DNA of 64,000 bases from Brachypodium distachyon (taxonomy: Eukaryota > Streptophyta > Magnoliopsida > Poales > Poaceae): NCBI RefSeq assembly GCF_000005505.3, contig NC_016135.3, forward strand, positions 20,306,613 to 20,370,612, in the 5' to 3' direction. Both the position numbers and the translations under genes were made by a program. Of the stretch, positions 19,689 to 32,477 are shown in pieces. Every line of letters starts with the position of its first letter. Positions within the stretch are counted from its first letter, which is position 1. The notes under the pieces were generated by a model that ran no database searches, was not told where the DNA came from, and saw only the letters and a program-made list of their open reading frames with translations.

Positions 19689-21590
19689 CTAAAATGGAGT
19701 GACGCCCATGCTAGATGCCGCTGCGGCTGCTGCGGCGGCCGCGTAGAGACTGTCCTTGAAGAGCATGCAGTCCCCAGCTGCATCCTACAAAAGTAACGAA
19801 ACGCACAAGAGATTTTAAGTGCTGCTGAGGCCTATGCTCGTGTGCTTTGATTCTACATGTAGGGGCATATAGAGGGATTATAGGTTTTCGCCTTTTATTG
19901 ATTTACCTGGCTTTGTATGCTGGTCTTCCTCAGGGCCTGATCAGGCATCAGACCGAAATGGATGTGTGGAAAATGAGCCCACTGATGCATGCACACATAG
20001 ATGCATGGTAAGTACAAAATGTTGGACAGATCAGTGATCGAGTTCGAGAAATAGAGAAGAGGAAGTTACATTCTTGGCAGCTGCGCTGAAAGCCTCCCTG
20101 TGGGTGATGTCCGGATTGTTCGCCTTGATACGCTGAATCTCGTCTCTACATATACAGGAAGGCAGAACGTACCAATCATGTGTGCGAAGTTTGTCAGAAG
20201 ATCAAGATGCATGTTAAACGTAACCAAAATGATTATGTGAAGCCACCTATCGATCACTCACTTGATAAATCGGTTGTATGCCGAGGGAACCCTCTGCCGC
20301 TTCTCTGGATCTGCATAATCACGGCAGGTAAGTCGGCACATGGAATCAATTAATAAACACCAGCCAATCAAAGAGAAACATATATAAGACAAGTGCAACC
20401 TGGCTCCTTTGGTACTCCTGTTGATCTATAACAAAATTTATTAGGACTGACACTCCAAGTACAAAGCAGTATGATGTGACTGTTTTGTTCGTCATTCCTA
20501 AACCTCCAAAGTTTTGTAATTTTGTTCTCCTGTATATTATACGCACAGTGCAGATTTTAACGTTGGAGTTTGGGAAAAATTCCTATACGCGGACAAAAGG
20601 TACTATTGAGCTGACGAGCAAACTATTCAACCGGCCTCTTCCACTCGAAAACTTCATTGACCGCCCAAAAGGAATCCTTAAAGAAGGGAGACAGAATGCA
20701 TAAAGAGGAGCTGTGTGCGTGCTACCAAGAACAGTGCCGCTGCACATGCATGCTCCGGAGGCCGGAGCTCGCTCCATTTCTCCCTCGCCATGCACTTGTT
20801 TTGACTAGCGCTACAAGGAGAAGAGCAGAGAGAGAACTGAGCTCTTGGTGACACTTACGCTTGGTCGACCCTGATGACGCGTTCTTCCGCGTCTGCGGCT
20901 CCCTCTGCGCTGCTTTCTCCGGCGGCATCGACATGGTCGCCGGCGTGTTGATGGCAGAACTGTTGTTGCTGCTCGTGATGCTGCTTACGTTGGGGCTGGA
21001 CTGCTCAGTCAGTAGGCTCGACGGCGCTTGGAACGACGACATCTCATCCTGCGCGCAGGAGTTAATTAGCAAGATTACATGATGACATCCACCACTTCAA
21101 GAAAGATGTAGCTAGCATCAGAACAAGCTAGCTAGGTAAGAATAATACTAGTCGATATACGTACAAGGAGGCCGTGCGGTGACGCCGGCGAGGTTGGGGA
21201 GATGAGCGACTGGCCGAAGGGAAGCTGGTTGGGGGCAGCGGCCGGGAGCAGGAGGCTCCGGAGGTTGACGGAGAGCAGGTTGGCGCAGTGGCCGCATCGC
21301 ACGGCGACCGTCTTGAACAGGCTGCTGCACGGCACGCCCACCTGCGGACATTCATATGCAAGTTAGATTTTGAGAAAACGGCCGGCGGTGCATATGCCGC
21401 AAAAACAGGTAGAGCGGACGAAGATATGACCCAAGGCGGGACGGAATGTACGCACCGCGAGGATGGTGTCGCAGAAGTTGCAGTGGACGTAGCACAGCTG
21501 CTCCTGCTCGACGAAGGGGGGCTGCTCCTGCTGCTCCACGATGTGGTCCGGGAAGAAGGAGGTCTCGGACGACTCCGCGGGTGACATCAT
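19689..21590 (-). CDS. YABBY5: YABBY transcription factor, FIL/YAB3 clade
   Basis: Seven exons join in frame: 21590-21456, 21341-21165, 21048-20859, 20310-20262, 20145-20070, 19981-19907 and 19784-19689 (265 residues). The N-terminal C2C2 zinc finger has LCYVHCNFC (C37, C40) and VRCGHC (C61, C64), split by intron 1 as is usual for YABBY genes. A Ser/Pro-rich linker follows. The HMG-like YABBY helix-loop-helix (~145-200) contains [41 protein letters not shown] and GLMPDQ. The C-terminus is poly-Ala then MGVTPF. The linker ([17 protein letters not shown]) resembles rice YABBY5/TONGARI-BOUSHI1, which acts in lateral-organ and spikelet development. The orthology is from memory and gene order. A TATA box lies at 21852-21859. 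Confidence 0.95.
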
Positions 21591-21851
21591 GGCGCTAGCT
21601 AGCTGTGGGTGGACACACAACACAACTACACAAGCAAGCAAACGGCGCGCTGTGTACAGTACGTGCCGGCGCGCCCACCACCTGAAGAGAAGGAAGGCGC
21701 GCGTGCGGCTGCTAGCTTGCTTGCTCTCGGTGCGTTGGTTTTGATAGACAGAGCGCAAGCAATGCTGTAGATGAGCAGGAGAGGAGAAGAGAAGTGGCCT
21801 TTGCGTTTGCGAGCGGTAGTGTGGGGGAAAGGGGGATGGGAAGGGAGGGGG

Positions 21852-21859
21852 TTTATATA
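21852..21859 (-). promoter_or_regulatory. TATA box of the YABBY gene
   Basis: On the minus strand CTATATAAACC lies about 265 bp upstream of the start codon. The implied leader is ~230 nt. The call rests on motif and position only. Confidence 0.55.
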
Positions 21860-21869
21860 GTGGTGGGTC

Positions 21870-24800
21870 GGCTCCGATCGGCTCGGTCCCCTCTCTCCTG
21901 GATCGATGTGGGAAGGGATCGGAGTATATATTTCTTTGATGTGATGAGCTGAGGTGAGGTGATTTGATGGGTACGTGAGTCTCAGCTCGCGCTAGCTACC
22001 TCCTGATGGATTTGATTGACCTGCCCGATTCGAGAAAGCCTCGGATCTGTTGTTGCCTCTGATTTGAAAGCCGGGACGGGCGCAAATAATGTCGTCCCCG
22101 GGAAGGTGTAGTATGCTGCCGTGTGCGTTTTTGCGTGAGCCAGCCCAGCCGAGGCAACAGGGTTTACAGGGACAGACAGACAAGAGAGCAACGAATGGAG
22201 GCGAGGCCACTCACTCAGAGAGCAGGCAAGGGCAGATTGGGAAAGCCGAGGGGGGCAATAAAGGCCAAAGCGTCCAGTCTCGCCTCTCTTTCTCTCAGGA
22301 CTGGGAACAGTGGCCGCCGAACAGTGTCCGGTAGCTAGCATCTTGGGACTGTTGGTCTGAAAAGCGGGCAGGGCCGGAATGCGTGGTGGGGATCCATCCA
22401 TCCAGGGTAGATGGATGCGTAGCGGACGGGGATCAGTGGGCCGGACGGGTGTCCTCCCTCAAAAGGCCGGCCCACCTGGCGATCGACCCCGTTCCCGTGT
22501 GATGTGTGTCTGGTCCGGTCTGGTCGCAACTTGACGTTGTTCCGCACAGTGCCGCAGTCCTATTTCCGGTCGTTTTACGGTCGAGTGGTGGTTATCCGTA
22601 AAACTTTGATCGAATCTGGCCGGTTGCCCGTCGCTCGCTGTTTGAATGCTCTCCGTCAACAGTCACCCGGAACGGCACACACGAACAACGTTCAGGCTGG
22701 GGAGAGCGTCTGCTCCAAGAGACTTGTACTGATTTCGCTCTATTTGCGTTAATTTTCTTCGATTTCAAAAAGGGAACTCAGGCGAACACGTGCCACCAAC
22801 AGGCGATCGAGCGCGTCTCCTAACCACCCACTGCTGTGGCTGCCTCTTGGGTCTGATTAGCAGCATCGATCATGCAGGGGTGTAAGTGCAACAGGAATTA
22901 ATCCGCTGCAGGCTATGTAGCTGCTACCCTGGTGAATTGATTTCCATATAGCTTGACGCAGATATGCAAGTACTACGCGTAAACCCCGTCCTTTGCACTG
23001 AGTAGCAAAGCCCGGCCCTGTGACTCGGTCTCTTGAAAGAGGAACAAATAACGGTCCCCGTAACTAAGCCGCTACACTGCTCCGTAACCTGCCGGGTGGC
23101 CAGGAAAAAAGAATCGCACTAGGCAGAGTATCGCAGGAGAGAGAGGAGAAAAAAAAATGTGAGAGGAATGGATAGCCCAAACCAAAGGAGCGATTCGTTG
23201 GGACCAGTTGATCCAAATGGCGAAATGTGTCCCGGTGTCGTTGCTTTGCATGCATATGCCATGTCAGGGGGCATGGCGGAGCAGGGCATGTACTAGGTGT
23301 GGCGTTGCTGGTTATAGCTAGCAGCCGGGTCTTTATTAGCAGCAGGAGCAGTCATTTGCAGCGCCGGCCCCGCGTGCCCTAGCTTTAGCCCAGGTGTGTG
23401 TCGGCATCTTGCAAAATATGTAACAGGCCGGCCGGTCCAAGAGAAAGAGAGCTCTGCATGACACTGCTTATGGTGTGTCGCCTTTAGCTCCCGCGCCCAG
23501 TGGGACTGGCCGGTCTTTTCTGCATGCATGGGGCGAATCAACGTGACATGCACGTATAACACGTCGCCCGGATGGTGTATCCTAAAAGTTCTGTTTTTGA
23601 AATTGTGAGTTCTTCTTTAGCAAATTTTGAAATTGTGAGTGATCCTGAGTCCTGAGAGGGGCTATATATAGCTGATGGACTGCATAAATGGGCCGCACAA
23701 GAAATGGACTTCGATAATTGGGCAGCCGAGGGAACTCGACTTTTTTCACGCTTACACTGCCGTACAATTAGCTGCCCGGATCGAGGTATACTGAGGCTAG
23801 ATGCCAAGGCTAGCCCTGCGCGGTTTACAGTGTACACAGTTAAGCATGTTCGACAGTCGTCTAGCAAAGCGACTGTCATGAAAACATCTAGGTCAACTTA
23901 GCTTCATCCTGTAGTATCCTCGAGGGTGCGCTGAATAAGCTCTGCATCAAAAGGATGCGTGCAACCATTTTTATTGTAAAGATAGAAAAATAGGTTTTAC
24001 AAGTCACCGGCAATACCTAATTAGAACTGTCGAAAACATTGCGAAAAATAATACTACTAGTACACTGCGCACTTGGTCATCATGCATTTTCATTTATCAT
24101 TTACTCCTAGCTCGCTACGAACACATTGTCGCGTGAAAAATAGAGCCATTTGAATCCCAACGATCTAGCTTTTGGCGACATACCGTTGAGCTAGCAGAGT
24201 AGTCCAGACAGACGTGTGGATCTATCATTCTAGTAGCTGTAATTGGAAAAATGATGTCTTACAGACTGGAGGCGATGGCAGAGAGAGCATACAGGCGCAC
24301 AGATGTCCTCAGAGTACATCTAGAATCGTATATTAATTTCTTCCTTTGCAAGTTGTAGCGTGCAGCTAGCCTAGCATCTGCGATCGAGGGCAGAGAGAAA
24401 AAGGACGCGCTACCGCCTACCAATACCATTGGAATGAACCTCAGAAAAAATAATTGGAATGGAATGGTAAAAAAGCAAAATTAAAGGCGAGTAAGCGCAC
24501 GTATAGGCGTGAATGCAAGTGTAAACGAGAGAGTGTTTTACGCGAGGTCAAGCGTCCTGACAATTGTCAGATCAAAGGCCATATGAAGGTCTTCCTTCAA
24601 CAGGGATCATTTTTTCTTTTGCAATACTCTTTTGCAACAGGGAGTATAGTGGTACCACTGAAGTCAGATTCTGTTCCCCGAAAGAAAAAGGTCCAATTTC
24701 TTTCCTCGAAAATAGGCAAAAGATTTGCCCAAATTTATTAACTAAGGAGAGGGCTGGAAAAAGAGGTTCATAAAACCGAAAACACAAAGTGCCGCCTCCA

Positions 24801-24985
24801 AGGTGTCCGAGAGAAAGAACAAGATAATCTCGAGTAATTAATAACACTCCCGATCAAGAATTTTGTGCCGGGAAGAGTCCTATTTGCGGCCTCCATCTTA
24901 ATTTTTCCCACAATGTTGAGTGGAATGATTGACATTTTTCAAAAGACCTCGCGTTATGCTCATTCCATATCTCACATAACAACCA
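21870..24985. other. YABBY upstream region, no gene seen
   Basis: About 3 kb of mixed-composition DNA rich in GGCCGG, CTAGCTAGC and ATGCATGC-type palindromes, which often mark cereal promoters. It contains a short repeated AAATTTTGAAATTGTGAGT-like motif near 23596-23640. ORFs overlap on both strands and none has a recognisable domain. Confidence 0.45.
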
Positions 24986-24987
24986 TG

Positions 24988-25202
24988 TGTATTGAATTGA
25001 TGCACCTAACCAATTAACCCAAAAGTTTGAACTCTTAGGAAAGGGTGCTTAATATATTTTAACACTCCCCCTCATGTGCTGAGCCTTAGACATTGGATCG
25101 ATGAATGCTGCAACTATTTTAATTAATAGTGTGTTGATTGATGTTTGAATTTGAGACCTCCTTACTCTGATACCATATTGAATTGATGCACCTAACCAAT
25201 TT
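24988..25202 (-). mobile_element. SMART/TRIM-like miniature LTR retrotransposon relic
   Basis: Read on the minus strand: a 5' LTR end fragment (25202-25176), a primer-binding site TGGTATCAGAG (25175-25163 region, the usual initiator tRNA-Met complement), an internal stretch of only ~85 bp, a polypurine tract ATGAGGGGGAG (25075-25065), and a 77-bp 3' LTR (25064-24988) starting TGTTAAAATA and ending TACA. The two LTRs share 25 bp (AATTGGTTAGGTGCATCAAT and beyond), after which the 5' copy is lost. No coding sequence. The layout matches the smallest known plant LTR elements. Confidence 0.75.
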
Positions 25203-25915
25203 CAACAATGTGGAGTGACGCAGTCGCTTTTTGTTGGGTTCTGTAGGGGTCTCTAGGTTCCTGCGCGCGCCTGCTTGTAGAGCGGGCATAAAACTCATTT
25301 TGCCAACCCCAATGATTCAGATGGGCGATTGTTCGCACTCTGTTTTGGAAGATAAGCCCATGCATGCAAAGAATTTCCTCTCAACTTTTGTTTTTTTTTA
25401 TGTTTTTCTTCATGGATCATGAGATTGTCAAGTAGTAAGCTCAACTCCAATCGTCATATTCTATATTTTTGAAAGGAGAAGTTACTAAATGGCATTTAAA
25501 AAAAATTATGACTCTATATGTGTATCTACAGATGACCCCAAAATTTAACTCGAATTACTAATTAAGAGCATGTAGAGCGGTCGACTGGCTTGGGAAGCAA
25601 ACGCTTACTAATTAGATATCACTGCAAAGTCGAAATGCAAACGACAAGTAATATACACAAAAGTTGTGTGAACGACCTTGATTAATTAGACAAACATTTA
25701 CTCCCGGACCGATACATCAGACCTGCAAACCCGGCGCCAAACTTTGCATGACCAATTCGGTCATACTTTTTATTTGCCCATACCACTTAATAATGATGGC
25801 ATGGCTAGCTATCTATACGCACATTTAATCACATATCACACCACAATGTTGTATATCAAGCTGTACAAAGTGATGTGTGTTAGTATCAGTATGTGTAAAC
25901 CCATCATGCACGCGG
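25203..25915. other. Spacer downstream of the NAC gene
   Basis: No gene is supported. AT-rich from 25430. The NAC 3' UTR is expected just below 25916. TAAGAGCATGTAGAGC near 25563 resembles the terminus of a common grass MITE family, but no partner end was found. Confidence 0.45.
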
Positions 25916-27181
25916 TTATTTCCACAAATCATTTCCGCCTCCGCCGGAGGCAGACGTCGACACATAATCCAATGCCTCTTCTTGTTTCCCCTGCTCCACC
26001 TGAAACGCCTTGGCAAGATTGGACTCGCCGTGGCTGATGAGCTGAGACGCCATGAACTTGTCGAGATCCCTCCAATCCGCGGCAGCGGATGCGTCCGTCG
26101 CATACACCGGGTCGATCTGAAGTTGTTGAGAAGAAGCTTGGTCACCGTGGCGTGTTAGGATGGACGGTTGCTGGAGAGTGGCCACAGCGCCAATGAGGTC
26201 CGGAAGCCTGGGGCTCTCTAGCTGGGGGAGCTGCAGGAAGCTCATGGGCTCTTGGGGAAGGAGGTGATGGTACTCCAGCTCCACCTTGCAAGGGTGGTGG
26301 TTGTAGTAGCTCTGTTGGTGGCCATTGTACAACGCGTTCTGGAGATGGTGCATAGCTTGCCTCGGCGAGTCGACGTGAGGCGCCACGAACGCCACGTGGT
26401 CGTTGACCCAGAAGGGCGAGTCCGTTGACATTCTCTGCACCGTCGCGACTCGCTTCTTGAACACCTTGCAGACCACCCATCCTTCGTCCTGATCAATAGT
26501 ACGCGGTATGACGCTTATAATTAGCATGCACAAACAAACATTGAGATGCTATGGGCTTAATTACGTACGTGGGGAGCTCCATTTTCGCTGGTCTCCAAGC
26601 GGTACTCGTGCATGATCCAATCTGATTTCTGCCCATTGGGAGCCCGGCCCTTGTAGAAAACCAGCGTCTTCCTCATCCCGACGAGGCAGTGTTTGACGTA
26701 GATCGGCTTGTCTCTTCCGGTGGCCTTCCAGAAACCGGCAGTGGTTGCTCTGTTGGTGCGAGTGCCCGTCGGGTACTTCTTGTCCTTGTGGCTGAAGAAA
26801 AACCAGTCGTTCTGGTCTTCGGTTCCGATCTTGCATTGTTCTGTTTGAGCATCATCGTTGGATTAGTACAAATATACTATTTTACTATTTTTCTTCATGC
26901 TAGATATATTCAATCATCGTGCATGCTAATCATACGAGTAGGATCACACAAATATTTCCCGTCAAAAAATCATAAAGCTTGTAAATGAATAAGCATGAAT
27001 GGGTTGTGAGCGTTTTGTTACCTTGTATATCCCATGGCTCGATTTTGTACAAATCAACATCTTTTATGATGTCCAAGTCTATGCTCTTAAACGCTACCTT
27101 CTTCCTCAGGTAGTAATCCACCAGTTCCTCATCGGTGGGGTGGAAACGAAAACCAGGGGGGACATGGGAGAAAGCGTTCAT
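25916..27181 (-). CDS. NAC transcription factor, VND / secondary-wall type
   Basis: Three coding exons join in frame: 27181-27022, 26840-26569 and 26488-25916 (334 residues). The NAC domain (~6-165) opens [20 protein letters not shown], then has [83 protein letters not shown] and [12 protein letters not shown]. Met-Asn-Ala-Phe-Ser before HVPPGF and the [16 protein letters not shown] signature are characteristic of VASCULAR-RELATED NAC-DOMAIN proteins, the master regulators of xylem vessel differentiation. The tail is Gln/His-rich, diverges between paralogues, and ends with an acidic-aromatic stretch (DWRDLDKFM) typical of activation regions. Start chosen by the VND N-terminus. An upstream ATG in the longer frame lies before a likely 5' UTR splice acceptor at ~27231. 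Confidence 0.93.
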
Positions 27182-29373
27182 CTTCTTCCACTGATCAAAG
27201 TCATATAGGTGACGCAAGTTAGTTGACAACTGCATGCATGATAAAAAGTCATTTTTTGTCACTCCATCCAGGTCATATTTTTTACATTACTCGATCGGTG
27301 CATGCATGCAAGTCAGCTTTTGTAGAATTTGGTTTCTGCATGCTGGCACTGTAAGTTGTATCCAAGCGAATGGCATTGCTAAACTGAAAAGCCCTGGAGG
27401 TAAGTTCATTCAAAGTCTTCCTAATAGATTTGCATCACAGTGTTTTGACCAAATTAGAGGTGTATTTGAAAGGTGACAGGCCATACACAGAATCACCACT
27501 TTTTTTTCGAAAAGGGGAAACACAGAATCACCACTGATCGATGCATGCCAGCATATGTCAAATGATTGATTAATTCTAGAGAAACTACAGTATGACTAAT
27601 CGGTCCTAATGTCATCCCTCTTAGTTTCACTGGAATCGTAGGAGTTAATTTATAAAGTATGGCTTTGCTATTTATGCATGCATGCCCTGCTTATCTAAGA
27701 CAAATTTTCTCAGCCCTTATTTTGGATTAGTTTTCAGATGTGTGTGTTGTACCCTAGATTAATCCAAATTTTGGAAAATGTTGTTCTTGCTTAGACATAT
27801 TTTCTTAGAAATGGAAATCCATAGTGAAAAAGAAGTTTTGCTAATTTTCAATTGCCGGTATTCTAATTCCAAGCCACCTCAAATTGCACAATACTGCCGC
27901 GCCCAAAACTGTAGTCTGAAATATATGCGATTGTAGTAAACTAAACGTCACTGAAAAATTTAGTCCCTAGAATTATATGATGTGAGGTAGGGAGGATAAT
28001 GGTTTGAGATACATCAATTCAAAGGCTTAGAACGTGGCTGAAAATCTCACGCAACTTAGAAATACACAATCAATTAATATTTGAAAACCGTTTTTTTATG
28101 AATATTTTATCAATCTCAAATGCTATATTTTAAAGAGAACAATATATTTTTGGTCTCTCAATTGGCAGCAAGTCTAGAACTTGACTCAAAATCCTATACA
28201 TTTGGTCCCTCAATTGGCACAACCAGATACTTTCGGTGCTTCATCCAGATTCGAACGATTTTGACTTCATGCGACGCGGGCTTTTTTCTAAGACATTTTC
28301 ACGCAGAATGACACGATGTGCAGTTGGGGGACTAAATGTATACGATTTGGAGTTCAGAGGAAAACATGATGCCATCATGCCATGAGACGTGAAAAATTCT
28401 AGGAAAACAAATGCTCCGCGCGGAGTCAAAACAAGTCAGAGCCATTTGAAATCCGGGAGAGGACAAAAAATATCCAAATATCCGGCTTTGGCAATTGAGG
28501 GACCAAATATATATGATTTTCAGTTCAGCGACCATTCCTAGACTATGCTACCAAATGAGGAACCAAAATTATATTTTTCTCTATTTTAAAATGGGATAGT
28601 TACAGAGGGGCTACTGTATAGAAAGTACCGTGCGTAACTTTCATCATGTATCCGGCCCTTTATAATCTAACTCTCCACTTAATTTTTGTTTGTTGATCTT
28701 CTTTTGTGTCGAGGAAGCTACACAGAATTAACGCCTGTTTTCCGAGAACACACACTCCCTCTCTCATAGTTCCATTACCTCTCTTGGTGAAAACAAAATT
28801 TAGTTTTACGTGTTGTATTGTACGAGCCCTTATATCACGCGAGGATGCGGAAGCGGAACATGCAACACAGAGACAGAAGCAAGCTCACTGTTAAGAATCA
28901 AACGTAAAGATGACTCACATCGCCTTCGCGCGTGCAGAACTGCAGATCCACCAAGGCTCGGTGAAGCGCGAAGTCAGCACTACTGCAGGCCGCGAGTACG
29001 TCCTCAACTTAGCACGCGGGCGCGCTGCAGACAAACACCTCGAGACTCGTGAACACTGTACCCACACGGTTCCACGACGACTGAGAAACAGCAGCACGCT
29101 TCGGTCAGAAATTCAGCACGCACAACGTGCATGCAGCCACGGTTTAAAGCAAAACCAAGCAGGAATCGATCGCGAGTAAACAGAAAGCTGCTTACCTTAG
29201 TTACACCGGCCGGCCGGCCAGGTACTCCCTGTAGCTCGTGGCCTTTGCTGGCCGAGCTTCAGTACTCTTCGACGGAAGCCGGCCGCAATTACGCGTGCAA
29301 CTTCGGCTAGTTGGCTTCGCTAACTAAGCTTTCCCCTGCCGGGCGATCGATGGAGGGGAGGGATAAGGCGGGG
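27182..29373 (-). other. Probable 5' leader of the NAC gene with a ~2-kb intron
   Basis: On the minus strand a consensus acceptor (CATGCATGCAG) at ~27232 precedes a ~50-nt leader joined to the ATG. A strong donor (CTAAG then GTAAGC) lies at ~29195, below a GC-rich stretch with a TATA box at 29374. This suggests a 5' UTR exon of ~29195-29345 spliced over ~1.96 kb. It is inference from motifs only. The interval otherwise has no gene and carries a foldback element at 28115-28590. Confidence 0.45.
28115..28590. mobile_element. Foldback MITE-like element
   Basis: Left arm ~28125-28220 and the complement of the right arm ~28590-28480 both contain an AATATA-TTTTTGGT-CCTCA stretch, a TAGCA/GTCTAG segment, ATTTGGTCCCTCAATTG and a GATA(C/T)TT end. 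No coding sequence. Arms ~100 bp with gaps. Confidence 0.7.
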
Positions 29374-29383
29374 TATATATATA
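29374..29383 (-). promoter_or_regulatory. TATA box, probably of the NAC gene
   Basis: TATATATATA in a GC-rich setting. The motif is palindromic so the strand is inferred from the splice donor at ~29195 below it. It could also serve an unrecognised plus-strand transcript. Confidence 0.4.
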
Positions 29384-30191
29384 CCGGGCGGGCAGCTGCC
29401 TGATCGATCTCGGTGGGTGGCGCGAGCGCGGCCGGAAAGCGCGCATGGATTGCGGGCCAAGGCTGGGCTGCAATCCAGGAGCGACGCGGCCAGACAGCGA
29501 CGGCGAGATCTGCCACGATCTCCCCTCAGCCCGCGTTTTCTATTGGCCTTTTTCGCCGTAACCGCCACCTCCCCCACCAGCCAGCGACAGCGACCCGGTC
29601 CCTCACTTCCGGCCGTCCGCTCCTCCTCCTCCCTCCGATGAACTCTCCTTCGATCCCCTCAGCAAAAAACGGAAAGGCCGGGTATAGTAGTGACCTGCTC
29701 TTGCTTGCTATATTCATGGGAGAGGAACACACATGATGGACAAGTAGCAAGGCGAGAGAGCAGGAAAGGCCGGGGCGGGCCCCAGCTGGGGGCAACTTTC
29801 TTCCCGAAATGCGGAGGCAAAGAGGATGCAACGATGTAAAGGTGTTGCTCCTTTAACCGGATAGCTCGTCGGTGATGATGGACCGATAATGGTGCTAACA
29901 TTCGATTGAAACCTTACGTGAAACGTGCATTTGGCGTGTGTGGCCCTAAAAGCCAGGTAATTATGGCTATCATAGGCATTGCAATTAAGCGAGCGCGACC
30001 AATATGCATTGCACACACAGGGACCAAACACATCCGGCCTGTAGTTGCGCGTTTAGTTCTACGATGGAGTATAAATATGGTGCGTAATCTTGGTTTGTAG
30101 TATGGTGCAAGGTCGAGTTATGCTATTATGCATGCACGGACCGGCCTGGTCGTCTGTGCCAACTTGTGTGAGTCACTCAAATTGTCAAATA

Positions 30192-30215
30192 CTCCCTCTG
30201 TTCCTAAATAGATTT
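30192..30215. mobile_element. Stowaway left-end fragment
   Basis: TA followed by CTCCCTCTGTTCCTAAATAG matches the Stowaway terminus, but no complementary right end follows within 300 bp. A truncated copy. Confidence 0.5.
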
Positions 30216-31672
30216 CATCTACAGCTTGATCGATACCTCTTGTTCATTCCGTCCTTCATTGTAGATCGTGCATGCACGTAGAGGTTGGCATGACATGATG
30301 CATAAGTTATAATACACTAGCATAAAATGGAAAAAATTACTACATAATTAAAGTCGGAGGCAACACAAATATATATGGGCATCCTTAACATATCCAACAC
30401 TGTATCAGTATCACTGAATGTCTGGCAGCTAGCTAGCTTTTGCTGAACCTGGATGATGGTCGCTCTCAGGTCAGCCGGTTTGGACCCTACTTCTCGACCG
30501 ACCCAAGTATATTTCAGATGATGGTGACCCTCCTCCAAATGGAAAAGCAGTGCTACAGAAGCCAAAACACCTCACACACATGGCTCATCCTTACTAAAAG
30601 AGGGACACGGAGATATGAAGCCTTAATGGGCACGTAACATTCAGGCATAGCTGTAACATGATCTATCTACGATCCCGGGGCGTTAATTATACATCATGCT
30701 TTCCCGGCTCTAGTTTAAACGATAGTATGTCAGGCGTCTGCAATCAGCTGCCATATCTTCACAGAAATGCTAGTGCTACTCCTACATGCTAAGAACACTG
30801 GTTGAACCTGCTTGAAAGTAAGTATGATCTGATATGGGTGAGACCGCGAGACAAATAGGGTAAGTTAGCTGTGGGGCTGGTCGGTGTGGCGGTGCAGGCT
30901 GAAGGGCCCAGTGGTCCGGCGTGGGCTCGACCTGATCATTAGCAACCCGCCCGCCTGCCTGCTTTATCTTTTATTCGTGCTGATCGTCTGGAACCGCCTG
31001 CCTAGCACACACAACTAGCTAGTTCAAAAGTTAATTAACTTGGACCCACTAAATAAAAAGTTAACTTAGAACCAAAAATTGACGGACAATTAAACCTGAA
31101 ATTTCAGTGCACGCCAAAGAGCTGGCTGACTGCAGGAACAATTACAGCGCAGCAGTTTCAAAAAAGTACTCAACATATCAGCAGCAAGCATCCAAAATTC
31201 CAAACCAACAGGGGCCAAAGCAAGCATAGACGATGTACACATATATATGCACAGAGCACAGTTCTGGTAAGCCCTGGTCCCCTGGTGGCTAGACCAATGT
31301 CGATCTTATTTGCAATAGACCCGACGTGGTCCTCGGTGTGATACGCACGTCCCTTCTTCGCACGCAAAAATGAGAGCTTAGACATAGCTAGGGATGCCCT
31401 TTTGGCGCGGCTTCAGCTAGCTTGTTAAGATCACAATCTACACATGCGCATTCCATCGTCTCTCCTGATCCAGCAGTCGATCGGACCGACCTGCACACGC
31501 ATTTCACGTGCATGCGCACCCAACAAACTCTAGCTCATCTCGACCAAACGGATCGATCACTGCTAAGTTTCTTCTAGCTCACCATGTAGTTAACTTAGGG
31601 GGTTAGATTTCAGTTAGCTTCGACTTGGTGCGAAGCTTTCAACAGTCGACACGTAGGGTTACCAGGATGTCC

Positions 31673-31692
31673 GGCTATATATATATATATAG
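31673..31692. repeat. (AT)n microsatellite
   Basis: About nine AT dinucleotide units. Likely length-variable, no other meaning seen. Confidence 0.85.
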
Positions 31693-32477
31693 TCTGGCCG
31701 TGAACGAGACCGACGTGGATGATGGCGATGCTGGATAGATGGATGTCCGGAGCGAGCGCCGTTGCACCTGGAATGGAGCACTGTTAGCCTTTAGGAATAC
31801 ACAAAGAACCCAGAGCAAGTGGATATAATAGATGCCGATCGATGCTTTTGCTTCGATGGCGATACGGTTCTGGGGATGTTTGTATATTTGGGTGGACCGT
31901 ATTGGGCAACTGGTGTGGTGTATCTTTGGGGGAGAAGTGAAGCAAAAGGAGTATACGCCATGTGGTGCGTCATCTCGCCCGGCAGCATCCGACGTCGTCG
32001 TCTGATCCATCTCTCTTTCTATTTATTTATTTTATTTTTATTTTTTTGTTTGCGAAGTTTGCACACTCAACGGAGCTTGCAGTACTGTACTCTGTTCTGC
32101 TGTCCATAGAGATCCCAAAGGCCCACAGACCGTTCCATTGCATTTAGTCGGTTTGTGGATAAGTGTTGCTCCTACATGACAATCTACAGAACGTCCGTTA
32201 CTTATAAGTTCCCTACTTATAATTAAGGTCGTCAAATTCTGAAGCACCAGGGCAGGCCAGGAATTCATTGAAGGCGTGTGTATCTGCTAAATCTGAAGAG
32301 AGCAGCAGCGCATAGCATAATCAGATATCCCGGTATATGCCCACACAAGGAAGCTACCTTTTTTCAGAAACCATTTGATTTGCTGGTCTTATCATGGTCG
32401 GACTCTTGTTAGTCTTATCAAATCGCACCACATCCGGGTCCAGCGAAAAATGGACGTGGACCCGACACCTTTTAACG

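Larger units (their letters stand above)
29384..32469. other. Intergenic region, no gene seen
   Basis: Roughly 3 kb upstream of the NAC promoter. It has a truncated Stowaway left end near 30192, an (AT)n run at 31675-31692, and a T-rich tract at 32018-32048. ORFs in 29.3-30.0 kb overlap on both strands and carry no domain. Confidence 0.45.
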
